A stretch of 22,478 bases of DNA from Pseudomonadota bacterium (GCA_016195205.1 JACQAB010000050.1:1-22478), one strand, 5' to 3'; counted from the stretch's first letter, positions 6,340 through 14,471 are shown. Numbers and translations: made by a program. The notes: a model not told the origin generated them from the letters alone.

Positions 6340-6963
6340 TCAAAAAGCGTTTTTGTCCAGATTTTGGGCGAACGCTGTACCAAGGTTTTCTCTGGTAATG
6401 GCTTCGATCACCGGGATATGCCCCAGAACGCGCGCGCCGCTGAACGCGGCGATGGTGCGCTTGTTGTCGTCATTCGGCGCGCCCAGGAAAAGAATGCCGT
6501 GCAGCGGAATTTTCCGCGCGCGCATGGCTTCCAGCGAAAGCAGCGTGTGGTTGAGGGTGCCCAGTTCCGTCCGCGCGCAAAGGATCAGCGGAATTTGCCA
6601 GCGCGCGAACAAATCGGCCATCAGGGCTTGGCGTGTCAGCGGCACCAGCAACCCGCCCGCGCCTTCAATGATCAGCATGCGTTCGCAGGCGGGCGGGTGA
6701 AGTTTTTCAACCTCGATGGTTTTATTTTCCAGCTCGGCGGCGCGGTGCGGCGAAAGCGCGGCTTTGAAAACATAAGCTTCAGGAAGAAATCGATCGACCG
6801 GCAAGCCGGTAAATCGGCGCAGGGTTTGCGTATCGGTTTCTTTTTCCGTGCCGCATTGCACCGGCTTCCAGTAGGAAGCATCCAGCCCCAGCATCAATGC
6901 CGCGGCGGCAAGGGTTTTGCCGATCCCGGTTCCGGTGCCAGAAAGAACGTATTTTGCAGGCAT
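6340..6963 (-). CDS. bioD: Dethiobiotin synthetase
   Basis: A 207-residue ATP-dependent carboxylase that closes the ureido ring of DAPA to give dethiobiotin. The P-loop is SGTGTGIGKTLA near the N-terminus, equivalent to GTDTEVGKT in E. coli. The substrate Lys is in YWKPVQCG, the metal-binding Asp in ETDTQTL, and the Glu in IIEGAGGLLVPL. It is slightly shorter than E. coli BioD (about 224). ATG 6963 is chosen because it sits four bases after the bioF stop and places the P-loop at the usual distance; TTG 6978 would overlap bioF. It is co-transcribed with bioB and bioF. Its stop codon directly faces the stop of the convergent 5299 gene with no spacer. Confidence 0.95.
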   Translation of the reverse strand: MPAKYVLSGTGTGIGKTLAAAALMLGLDASYWKPVQCGTEKETDTQTLRRFTGLPVDRFLPEAYVFKAALSPHRAAELENKTIEVEKLHPPACERMLIIEGAGGLLVPLTRQALMADLFARWQIPLILCARTELGTLNHTLLSLEAMRARKIPLHGILFLGAPNDDNKRTIAAFSGARVLGHIPVIEAITRENLGTAFAQNLDKNAF

Positions 6964-6967
6964 TACG

Positions 6968-8074
6968 TTAAGCAGCAACGCGCGCGGCGGCGTGGGTTTT
7001 TAGGGCCTTGGCCAGGCCGAGGATGTCGGCTTCCGTCAGCAGCGCGTTAATGGCAATGCGCAGGCGCGCCGTATTTTCCGGCACGGTGGGCGGGCGAATG
7101 GCGCGCACGTCAAACCCCTGGCTTTGAATATAATCGGCTGTTTCCAGCGCCACGCGGTCATCCCCCAGGATCACCGGGAAAATGGTGCTGGGCGAAGGGA
7201 TGGAGAACGACTTGGCCGCCAGCGCGCAAAGGCTGGAAAGTTTTTCGCGCGTGGCGTCGGCTTCGGCGGAAAGCTGCAGCGCTTTTTCCACCAGCGTGGC
7301 CTGGATTGGCATGGGCGCGGTGGTATAAATGAAGGACCGCGCGCGATTGATCAGCGTGTCGATCACGGTTTTCGTTGAGCACACCAAGGCCCCCGCCACG
7401 CCCAAAGCCTTGCCGCAGGTGTGCAGAGTGATCAGCCGTTCGTATTTCAAACCATGCGTCAGCCCTGAGCCTTGCGGGCCGAAAATGCCGGTGGCATGGG
7501 CCTCATCGACGATCAGATAGGCGCCGTGGTTTTTGCAGATTTCCAGCAGTTTGGGCAAAGGCGCCAGGTCGCCGTCCATGCTGTAAACGCTTTCCACCGC
7601 CACCCAGCACAAGCGTTCGGGGGAAGAGACCCGGCGCAATGCGTCATCAAACGCATCCAGATTATTGTGTGGAATGCGGATGTGCCGCGCGGCGTTGGCT
7701 TGAATGCCGTCGCGCAGGCTGGCATGGATGAAAGCGTCGAACAGGATAATGTCTTGCCGGGCGGGCATGCTCATCAGCGCCAGATTGGCGAGAAAGCCGT
7801 TGGCGAAATAAAGCGAAGCTTCCGCGCCGAAGAATTTTACCGCGGCGGCTTCCAGTGATTCATGCGCCGAGTGGTTGCCGCGCAGCACGCGTGAACCGCC
7901 CGCGCCGACCTCAATCCCGTTCTGCAAGGCTTCAATCGCCGCCTGGCGCAGGGCCGGATGCTGGCGGAAGCCCAGATAGTCGTTCGAGGTGAAATCCACG
8001 CCGCAGGCGGGATAAAGTCCGCGCAGCCGGTTTTCATTCGCCAGAACCATCAATTCGTTTTTAAGCCTATCCAT
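6968..8074 (-). CDS. bioF: 8-amino-7-oxononanoate synthase (KAPA synthase)
   Basis: A 368-residue PLP enzyme of the alpha-oxoamine synthase family that condenses pimeloyl-thioester with L-alanine. Visible motifs are DFTSNDYLGF (27-36), GAGGSRVLRGNHSAHESLE (57-75), ESVYSMDGDLAPL, VDEAHATGIFGPQG (189-202) and Lys222 in HTCGKALG for the Schiff base. The length is a little under the E. coli 384. ATG 8074 overlaps the end of bioB by eight bases, indicating translational coupling. A gene supplying the pimeloyl group (bioC/bioH, bioI, bioW or bioZ type) is not visible in the window. Confidence 0.97.
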   Translation of the reverse strand: MDRLKNELMVLANENRLRGLYPACGVDFTSNDYLGFRQHPALRQAAIEALQNGIEVGAGGSRVLRGNHSAHESLEAAAVKFFGAEASLYFANGFLANLALMSMPARQDIILFDAFIHASLRDGIQANAARHIRIPHNNLDAFDDALRRVSSPERLCWVAVESVYSMDGDLAPLPKLLEICKNHGAYLIVDEAHATGIFGPQGSGLTHGLKYERLITLHTCGKALGVAGALVCSTKTVIDTLINRARSFIYTTAPMPIQATLVEKALQLSAEADATREKLSSLCALAAKSFSIPSPSTIFPVILGDDRVALETADYIQSQGFDVRAIRPPTVPENTARLRIAINALLTEADILGLAKALKTHAAARVAA

Positions 8075-9071
8075 GGGCGTGCCTACGTTCGCTTTCTTCC
8101 TTATCGGGGGAGCGGGGAATAAGCCCCAGCGCCTGCATCAGGGTGCTATCTATATCAGATTCCGGGTTGGGCGTGGTGAGAAGTTTATCGCCCGTGAAAA
8201 TGGCATTGGCGCCCGCCAGGAAGGCCAGGGCCTGCGCCTCGCGGCTTAACGAAAGGCGGCCGGCCGAAAGCCGCACCATGGCTTTGGGCATTAAAATTCG
8301 CGCCACGGCAATCACCCGCAACCAGGAAAATAGATCAAACGCCTGGGCCTTTTCCAGTGGCGTGCCTTCAATCGGCACCAGCGCATTCACCGGCACCGAT
8401 TCCGGTTGGGGATCCAGGTTCGCTAGGGTATGCAGGAAATCGATGCGGTCTTCGTCGCTTTCGCCCATGCCCATGATGCCGCCGCAACACACCGAAATTC
8501 CGGCATGGCTTACGGCCTTAATGGTGCGCAGGCGGTCCTGATAGGTGTGGGTGGTGACGATATTGCCGTAATGTTTTTCCGAGGTGTCGAGGTTGTGGTT
8601 GTAAGCCGTAAGCCCGGCTTCTTTCAACCGCAGCGCCTGTTCCTCATTCAGCATGCCAAGCGTGACGCAGGCTTCCATGCCCATGGCGCGTACGCCGCGC
8701 ACCGCATCCAGCACGCGATCAAACGCGCGGCCGTCTTTCACTTCACGCCACGCCGCGCCCATGCAAAAGCGCGTGGCGCCGCTTTCCTTGGCCGCCTGGG
8801 CCTGCTGCAGGATGGCCTCCACCTGCATCAGCGGTTCTTTTTTCAGGCCGGTATTGTTGTGAACGGACTGCGAGCAGTAACCGCAATCTTCCGGACAGCC
8901 GCCGGTTTTGATGGACAGCAGCCGGCACATTTGAATTTCGCGCGGATCGTGATGCGCGCGGTGTATCTGCGCGGCCTGAAAAATCAAGTCCAGCAACGGC
9001 GTTTCATATAGGCGCTGTACTCCAGCCCGCGGGGGTTTTTTGGACAGAAAAGGGGTGATGGAAGAGGTCAA
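8067..9071 (-). CDS. bioB: Biotin synthase
   Basis: A 334-residue radical-SAM enzyme that inserts sulfur into dethiobiotin. The [4Fe-4S] motif is C59, C63, C66 in GGCPEDCGYCSQS. The [2Fe-2S] ligands are the Cys of RFCMGAAW, the Cys of EACVTLGML, a Cys in VCCGGIMGMGE and the Arg in VRLSAGR. The only sensible start is TTG at 9071: no ATG or GTG lies between it and the conserved core, and the resulting N-terminus is of normal length. No strong ribosome binding site is seen. It is first in bioB-bioF-bioD. A weak promoter (TTGCAA, 16 bases, TACGCT) and a small palindrome (CGCTA...TAGCG, 9082-9103) lie upstream. Confidence 0.96.
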   Translation of the reverse strand: MTSSITPFLSKKPPRAGVQRLYETPLLDLIFQAAQIHRAHHDPREIQMCRLLSIKTGGCPEDCGYCSQSVHNNTGLKKEPLMQVEAILQQAQAAKESGATRFCMGAAWREVKDGRAFDRVLDAVRGVRAMGMEACVTLGMLNEEQALRLKEAGLTAYNHNLDTSEKHYGNIVTTHTYQDRLRTIKAVSHAGISVCCGGIMGMGESDEDRIDFLHTLANLDPQPESVPVNALVPIEGTPLEKAQAFDLFSWLRVIAVARILMPKAMVRLSAGRLSLSREAQALAFLAGANAIFTGDKLLTTPNPESDIDSTLMQALGLIPRSPDKEESERRHAHG

Positions 9072-9157
9072 AACTATGGCTCGCTAAGGATGGCTGCATA
9101 GCGTAAGCACCCCCATCTTTTTTGCAAGACGTTCTTGAAATTATGGTAAACGCTGCC

Positions 9158-10813
9158 CTACAGCGCCCTTACCGCGCTGATAAACTGCCGTACTTCGGCG
9201 TTAAGAACTTGCGATTGGCGGCCCAGTTCGCCTGCCGAGGCCAGCACCTGGGTGGCGACGGAACCGGTATCGGAAGCTGCGCGGTTCACGCCGCTGATAT
9301 TATTGGCCACCTCGCCCGTGCTCTGCGAGGCTTCCTGCACATTGCGGGCGATTTCCTTGGTGGCCGCCGTTTGCTCTTCCACGGCGGCGGCGATGGTGGT
9401 GGCGATCTGGTTCACGCGTTGGGTCACCTCGCTGATGCTGGCAATGGCCGCCACGCTTTGCCCGGTGGCGGCCTGGATTTCGGCGACCTTCTCGCTGATC
9501 TCCTTGGTGGATTTGGCCGTCTGGTTGGCCAGATTTTTTACCTCCGAAGCCACCACGGCAAAACCCTTGCCGGCATCGCCGGCGCGCGCCGCCTCAATCG
9601 TGGCGTTCAGCGAAAGCAAGTTAGTCTGCTCGGCGATTTCGCGGATCAGATTGATCACCGTGCCAATGGCCTCGGCCGAAGCCGTCAGGCTTTTCACGGA
9701 TTGCGTGGTGTCGGAAGCCTGACGCACCGCCTGGCCGGTCACATTCTTCGATTGCTCAACTTGGTTGGCGATTTCGGCGATTGAGGCCGAAAGCTCTTCC
9801 GCCGCCGAAGCCACGGTTTGAATGTTGGTGGTCGTTTCTTCCGAGGCAGCGGCCACGGCGGAAGACTGGCGGCTGGTTTCTTCCGCAGCGGCCGACATGG
9901 TTTGCGCCGCGGTGGTCATGTCGCTTGAGGCGGCAGAAAGCTGCGTAACCAGCTCGCCGGTTTTCTTCTCGAAATCGACGATTAGCTTTTCTACCGCCTG
10001 CGCCCGGCGGATTTTGGCTTCGTTTTCAGCTTTGGCCGCTTCGTCGGCTTTTTTCTGGGCAATCAGCGCGTTTTTGAACGTTTCCAGCGTGCGCGCCATG
10101 GCGCCGATTTCATCCCGGCGCTCGGTGCCCATGATGGCCGTATCCAGTTTACCGCTCGCCAATGTTTCCATGGTTTTGGTGAGGCCCACCACCGGGCGCG
10201 CAATACTGATTACCAGAACAAATCCCAATCCCAGGCCCAGCAAAGTGGCCAGGGCAACAATCGAGATCAGAATGAATTTTGAAGAGTCGTAAATCTGATG
10301 GCTTTTTTTAACGGCCGCAGCCGCGCCTTCTTTATTCAAGCGTACCAGATCGTCCAGTTTGTCCGAGGCGGCATCATAAAGCTTCTGGCCGCCGTTTTTG
10401 GATAGGCCCTGTATTTCGCCCCCTTGTTGGACAGAGCCGTCGTTATATTGTTGCCAAAGCCTGGTGAATTCTTCGAAGATTTTTCGTTCGGCATTGGATG
10501 AAATAAGCGGTTCGAAGTCTTTGATACTCTGCTGAATAGCGCTGAGGTGCGTTTTAAGCCGGGCCGTGGCTTCTTCGCGATCTTTCGGATCGGAAGCAAT
10601 AAGTCGTTCAGTCGTCGCATTGCGGAAATCGGCGATATTGCCGTTCAGTATGCCGCCCAACTCCACGCTGGGCAGCCAGTCTTGGGCAATTTCGTTTCCG
10701 GCGTCGTCCACGGCGCGCAAGGCGTAGATGCCGTAAAGTCCCAGCCCGGCCATGATCACAAGGATCAAAGCCAGAATGGACATGATTTTGAATTTGATGG
10801 GCAGGTTGTTCAT
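9158..10813 (-). CDS. Methyl-accepting chemotaxis protein (4-helix-bundle sensor, HAMP, MCP signal domain)
   Basis: A 551-residue chemoreceptor. Transmembrane helix 1 spans about residues 8-30 and helix 2 about 180-204. Between them is a roughly 150-residue helical periplasmic sensor of the four-helix-bundle type. A HAMP linker follows (about 205-255), then a long Ala/Ser/Thr-rich coiled coil ending with the conserved kinase-binding hairpin tip REIAEQTNLLSLNATIEAAR (391-410) and GDAGKGFAVVASEVKNLA. There is no C-terminal CheB/CheR tether pentapeptide; it ends FISAVRAL. It should control CheA through CheW; the ligand is not predictable. It stands apart from any che operon here. ATG 10813 follows a GGGAAA sequence. 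No terminator is evident in the 86 bases before bioB. Confidence 0.95.
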   Translation of the reverse strand: MNNLPIKFKIMSILALILVIMAGLGLYGIYALRAVDDAGNEIAQDWLPSVELGGILNGNIADFRNATTERLIASDPKDREEATARLKTHLSAIQQSIKDFEPLISSNAERKIFEEFTRLWQQYNDGSVQQGGEIQGLSKNGGQKLYDAASDKLDDLVRLNKEGAAAAVKKSHQIYDSSKFILISIVALATLLGLGLGFVLVISIARPVVGLTKTMETLASGKLDTAIMGTERRDEIGAMARTLETFKNALIAQKKADEAAKAENEAKIRRAQAVEKLIVDFEKKTGELVTQLSAASSDMTTAAQTMSAAAEETSRQSSAVAAASEETTTNIQTVASAAEELSASIAEIANQVEQSKNVTGQAVRQASDTTQSVKSLTASAEAIGTVINLIREIAEQTNLLSLNATIEAARAGDAGKGFAVVASEVKNLANQTAKSTKEISEKVAEIQAATGQSVAAIASISEVTQRVNQIATTIAAAVEEQTAATKEIARNVQEASQSTGEVANNISGVNRAASDTGSVATQVLASAGELGRQSQVLNAEVRQFISAVRAL

Positions 10814-10924
10814 GGCGGTTTCCCGGAAAAAGAAGGGGCGAGGAAACCAGTATTTTCGGTGTCAAGTTACGCACGCGTTAAAATATTTACAGGATGCAAA
10901 AAATCATACAGACGTATTCAAGCG

Positions 10925-12259
10925 CTAGTCGTGCGTATAAACAGGCGGCATGGGTGTCAGCGCGCCTTGTTCTTTCCATTTTTTCAGGCGGTATTCATAG
11001 GTAAGGAACGGAAAAAGCTGTCCGAACCAGCGGAACATTCCGTGCTTGTCCATCCACAACCCATAGGCCTGGTAATCCGGATCGCGTGAAAGCATCTTTT
11101 CCTCGGCCCAGCAGCGTATGGCGTAAATCAGGTTCACGCCAAGAAGCAGAAGGCTAAGGCGAAAGCCTTCGATGCTGCCGGCCATGAACGGCAGGTTTAC
11201 CATCCACCAGCGAATGTTTTTGCCGATATAGGCCGGATGCTTGCAAAAGCGGTAACAGCCGTTGGTGATGATCCCGCGGTTGGTAAGGTTGGAAAAGCGC
11301 AGGCCAAAGCAGGCGTCACACCACATATGAACGACGAGAAGTAACAACGTGATGGATCCCCACACGTAATAAAGGGTGGGCATGTTGCTCATCACGCTGC
11401 TCCAGTCCACCCCCGGAGCGTGGTAACCCAGATAGCGCGTGAAGGTAAGAGAAAGAAACGGGCCATAGCACATCAGCGCCACGGTCCAGCCCAGCAAGGT
11501 CTTTTCAACCATGCGCATTTGGGAATTAAAAAGCCGGCTGCTGAAAACGTAACCCGCCGAGACAAACACCAGTTCCAGAGTGACGATGGCGAGAAAAACC
11601 GTGTGAAAAAGCTGTTTGAAGGTCACCGTATCCCAATTCCATTGCACATAGCGGAAACCGGCAAGGCTTCCCGCCAAATCGCCGAACATGATGGCCAGGT
11701 AAAAGCCTTTAACAATCCAGCCCAGAATGTGCTGGGTGAATTTTTGCCAATCGATCAGGTGCCAGCGGCCCAGCACCAGCATCGCCGTTTGCCAGCAACC
11801 ATCGCGGTATTCGGGAAAGCGCCATTCGGCGTACAGAAAATAGACCACAAAAATCGGCGGGATGAACGGTAGAATGGTCCAGACCATGTCGAAATAGTTT
11901 TTGTAATAGGCGCGGCGGTATTCCGGAAAAAGCCAATACAGAAAACCGATGAAAGCAAGCGTGGCAAAGAAGCCCAACATCTTCAGGCCTGCGCGCCGTA
12001 TGATGGTGTCGGTCGGTTCGGCGGAAGGCTTGGTTTTACGCCATGGGGCCCGCACAATTTCTAACGTTCCCAGGAACAGGCTGAGGGCGGCGACCATCAG
12101 CGCGGCAAACACCGCATCGCTGATGCCTTTATCAAGGCGCAGGGCAAAGAACACGCCCAGAACCACGGCCAGCCCGATGAAAGGGTCGGACCATCCCACG
12201 CAGGAAGGCGGTAGCCGGTCTTTTTCCGGAAGCATGGGGCTGGCGCGGGCAGGGGGCAT
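10925..12259 (-). CDS. Polytopic membrane protein with isoprenylcysteine/phospholipid methyltransferase-like C-terminus
   Basis: A 444-residue protein with roughly nine or ten hydrophobic segments. The last 130 residues resemble the ICMT/PEMT membrane methyltransferases. TNRGIITNGCYRFCKHPAYIGKN (326-348) corresponds to the family's GPYRYVRHPxYxG motif, and Glu386-Glu387 in CWAEEKML to the C-terminal EE that contacts S-adenosylmethionine. The His-Pro pair is 341-342. The N-terminal 300 residues, with about six helices, are an unusual extension for this family and are not recognised. Substrate is unknown: lipid or modified cysteine are the usual options. ATG 12259 is used; M9 is an alternative. 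It is transcribed divergently from rfbC, and no clear ribosome binding site is seen. Confidence 0.72.
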   Translation of the reverse strand: MPPARASPMLPEKDRLPPSCVGWSDPFIGLAVVLGVFFALRLDKGISDAVFAALMVAALSLFLGTLEIVRAPWRKTKPSAEPTDTIIRRAGLKMLGFFATLAFIGFLYWLFPEYRRAYYKNYFDMVWTILPFIPPIFVVYFLYAEWRFPEYRDGCWQTAMLVLGRWHLIDWQKFTQHILGWIVKGFYLAIMFGDLAGSLAGFRYVQWNWDTVTFKQLFHTVFLAIVTLELVFVSAGYVFSSRLFNSQMRMVEKTLLGWTVALMCYGPFLSLTFTRYLGYHAPGVDWSSVMSNMPTLYYVWGSITLLLLVVHMWCDACFGLRFSNLTNRGIITNGCYRFCKHPAYIGKNIRWWMVNLPFMAGSIEGFRLSLLLLGVNLIYAIRCWAEEKMLSRDPDYQAYGLWMDKHGMFRWFGQLFPFLTYEYRLKKWKEQGALTPMPPVYTHD

Positions 12260-12348
12260 CGTTTAAATCAAAGGGAATGGACGGTGGCCTATGTTAGCAG
12301 TTGATCCGCCCGGAAAGGCAAGCCGCTGCTGTTTAAAGGTCTCGAATC

Positions 12349-12918
12349 ATGCAAATAACGCCCACCGCCATTCCCGAGGTTAAAGTCCTTAGCCCAAAAA
12401 AGTTTGAGGATTCCCGCGGTTTCTTTTCCGAAGTTTACAGCGACAAGAATCTTGCCGGTTTGGGGCTGGCACGGGGTTTTGTTCAGGATAACCATTCTTT
12501 CTCGGCAGAACTTTTCACCTTTCGCGGCCTTCATTATCAGGAGCCGCCTTTTGCCCAGGCCAAGCTGGTAAGAATTTTGGCGGGCGCGGCGCTGGATATT
12601 GCCGTGGATATCCGCAAGGGTTCCCCCACCTATGGCCAGCATGTGATGGTCGAGCTGCGGCCCCAATTATGGAATCAGATTTTTGTCCCTGAAGGCTTTG
12701 CCCATGCTATTTTAACCCTCGAACCGGGCACGGAAGTGTTTTATAAAGTCAGTAATTACTATTCGCCTCAACACGATAAGGGCATTTTATGGAGCGATCC
12801 GGCCCTGAAGCTTAAGTTGCCCGTGGCTGTGGATAAGCTTATTCTCTCTGACAAAGACAGGGCGCAGCCTTTGTTGAAAGATGTAAAAAATCCCTTTGTT
12901 TACGAAGCTTCGCGTTGA
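12349..12918 (+). CDS. rfbC: dTDP-4-dehydrorhamnose 3,5-epimerase
   Basis: A 189-residue cupin-fold RmlC. It epimerises C3 and C5 of dTDP-4-keto-6-deoxyglucose on the way to dTDP-L-rhamnose. Motifs are FEDSRGFFSEVY (19-30), FRGLHYQ with catalytic His62, AVDIRKGSPTYG, VPEGFAHAILTL (113-124) and Tyr132 in EVFYKVSNYYSPQHDKGI, ending WSDPAL. Length is typical (about 180-190). ATG 12349 has AAAGG nine bases upstream. It is the first gene of a plus-strand sugar-nucleotide run (rfbC, epimerase, rfbD), separated from the second gene by a structured inverted-repeat element. Confidence 0.96.
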   Translation: MQITPTAIPEVKVLSPKKFEDSRGFFSEVYSDKNLAGLGLARGFVQDNHSFSAELFTFRGLHYQEPPFAQAKLVRILAGAALDIAVDIRKGSPTYGQHVMVELRPQLWNQIFVPEGFAHAILTLEPGTEVFYKVSNYYSPQHDKGILWSDPALKLKLPVAVDKLILSDKDRAQPLLKDVKNPFVYEASR

Positions 12919-12922
12919 GCTG

Positions 12923-13191
12923 AGGGTCTTTCCTCATAAATAGCACGGAGTTCTGTTTGCCTAAGATTTCGATATGCCAGGAAGCGAGCGCAGCCGTAGT
13001 TTACCCTACGGCAAGCGAAGCTGACGCCGCAGATCGAAATCTTAGGCAAACCCTTTCGGGCGCGGCAAAATTATCGCCCGGCGTCTTCAGAAAGCTTGTC
13101 TGTAGGCACCGCTACGGCCGGCGCTTTCTTCATAGCCGGATCGGCGATTTTGCTACGCGCAGAACCCGTGTTATTTATGAGGAAAGACCCT
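12923..13191. repeat. 269-bp nested inverted-repeat element with three-arm fold
   Basis: The outer arms 12923-12955 and 13160-13191 are inverted copies (20 identical terminal bases, then two or three differences). Inside are two further hairpins. One has perfect 19-bp arms, 12955-12973 with 13033-13051, and carries its own small stem GCCGTAG/CTACGGC (12993-12999, 13006-13012). The other has imperfect arms 13060-13078 with 13143-13160, continued by 13079-13095 with about 13121-13138. There is no coding capacity. The right outer arm contains GAGGAAAG (13179-13186), the ribosome binding site of the next gene. Confidence 0.85.
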
Positions 13192-13197
13192 AGCCCC

Positions 13198-14265
13198 ATG
13201 ACGAAAATTCTTGTAACCGGCGCCGGCGGCTATATTGGCAGCACGCTTGTTCCCATGCTTCTGGAGCGCGGCTTTGGCGTGCGCGCGGTTGACCGCTTCT
13301 TTTTCGGGCAAAACGTGCTAGCCTCGCATCCTACCCTTGAAGTGATCAAGGAAGATACCCGCCGCCTGACTCCCCAGCATTTTGAGGGGATCGAGGCGGT
13401 GATTGACCTCGCCGCCATTTCAAACGACCCCAGCGGCGAATTGTTTCAAGATGCCACCTGGCAGATCAATCATCAGGCCCGTGCCGAAACCGCATGGCTG
13501 GCCAAGATGGCCGGCGCGCATCGTTATATTCTTCCTTCCAGTTGCAGCCTTTACGGTTTTTTACCGCCCGATGTGGTGGCCGATGAAAACACGCCTACCC
13601 ATCCCTTAACCACCTATGCCCGGGCCAATGAATGCGCCGAAGAAGATGCGCTGGAATTGGCCGACGATAAATTCACCGTGGTGATCCTGCGGCAGGCAAC
13701 AGTCTATGGCTACAGCCCGCGCATGCGTTTTGACGTGGCCATCAACGGCATGACCTATGGCACCTGGAAAACCGGAAAGCTGCCCATGATGCGCGATGGC
13801 AGCCAATGGCGGCCTTTTGTGCATGTGCGCGACACCGCGGCAGCGATGATTTTCATGCTCACCGCCGCTCCCTCCAAGGTCAACGCGCAGATTTTCAATG
13901 TGGGTTCGGATAAAAATGTCTACCAGTTGTATGACCTGGGTGAACGCGTTGCGCACAGTATTTCACCCAAGGTGCAGGTGGAATGGTATGGCGACCCTGA
14001 TCATCGTTCCTATCGCGTGGCGTTCAAGAAGATTGAGGCGTTGGGCTGGCACGCCACCCGCACGGTGGAAGACGGAGTGAAGGAAATTATCGATGCGCTG
14101 TATGCCGGCAAGCTGGACCGCACTACCGAAACCCTGACGCTGGAATGGTATAAAACCCTGCACCATTGGCACAATGTTTTGCAGCAGGTTGAGCTGCATG
14201 GCGGCATTCTGGATATTGAGGAAGTGGCGCAGATACGGCCGGGGTTACGCAAGGTGGGAAGCTAA
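13198..14265 (+). CDS. NAD-dependent epimerase/dehydratase family protein (extended SDR)
   Basis: A 355-residue sugar-nucleotide SDR. The Rossmann motif is TGAGGYIG (7-14). LAAISNDPSGE (71-81) follows strand 4, and the active-site Ser region is PSSCSLYG (113-120). The catalytic-type Tyr140 is in TTYARANECAEE. The residue four positions on, usually Lys, is Asn144, which is atypical for an active SDR. C-terminal motifs include RQATVYGYSPRMRFD and GSQWRPFVHVRDTAAA. It is not RmlB (4,6-dehydratase) by motif. Exact activity is unknown, but surface-polysaccharide sugar synthesis is likely from rfbC and rfbD either side. ATG 13198 is preferred; ATG 13177 lies inside the inverted repeat. The ribosome binding site is in that repeat. 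Confidence 0.85.
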   Translation: MTKILVTGAGGYIGSTLVPMLLERGFGVRAVDRFFFGQNVLASHPTLEVIKEDTRRLTPQHFEGIEAVIDLAAISNDPSGELFQDATWQINHQARAETAWLAKMAGAHRYILPSSCSLYGFLPPDVVADENTPTHPLTTYARANECAEEDALELADDKFTVVILRQATVYGYSPRMRFDVAINGMTYGTWKTGKLPMMRDGSQWRPFVHVRDTAAAMIFMLTAAPSKVNAQIFNVGSDKNVYQLYDLGERVAHSISPKVQVEWYGDPDHRSYRVAFKKIEALGWHATRTVEDGVKEIIDALYAGKLDRTTETLTLEWYKTLHHWHNVLQQVELHGGILDIEEVAQIRPGLRKVGS

Positions 14266-14267
14266 TT

Positions 14268-14438
14268 TCCCCTCCCTTCGGCCTGCCTTCGCCAAGAGGC
14301 TACGGCGGGTCTGGGCTAGTTCGTCCGCCGAAGCTTCTTCTTAGCGTAGGCGGAGAGGGGATAAAGGGGAGGGCCTTACCAAGCATGATCTAGATCGGGA
14401 GTACAGGCCCTCCCCCAACCCCTCCCGAAGGGAGGGGA
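14268..14438. repeat. Palindromic repeat cluster between epimerase and rfbD
   Basis: The outer perfect inverted repeat is 14 bp (14268-14281 and 14425-14438, CCCCTCCC type). A second perfect 10-bp pair, GGGGAGGGCC/GGCCCTCCCC, lies at 14366-14375 and 14406-14415. Between them, around 14282-14353, is an imperfect palindrome of CCGCCGAAG / CTACGGCGG segments. There is no open reading frame of interest. It resembles dispersed palindromic elements of alphaproteobacterial intergenic regions. Confidence 0.75.
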
Positions 14439-14471
14439 GTCTGCTTGCCTGTTTTGCGAGGCATTAAAATT

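Noticed and set aside
8430..9011. 193-residue plus-strand frame opposite bioB
   Set aside because: It is the antisense shadow of a well-supported gene and has low-complexity, His/Arg-rich content with no motif.
10901..10918. Terminator after the methyltransferase-like gene (ATAC/GTAT followed by T-run on the minus strand)
   Set aside because: The stem is only four base pairs, too weak to support a call.
13096..13197. N-terminal extension of the epimerase reading into the inverted repeat
   Set aside because: The Rossmann motif directly follows ATG 13198; the upstream codons are repeat sequence.
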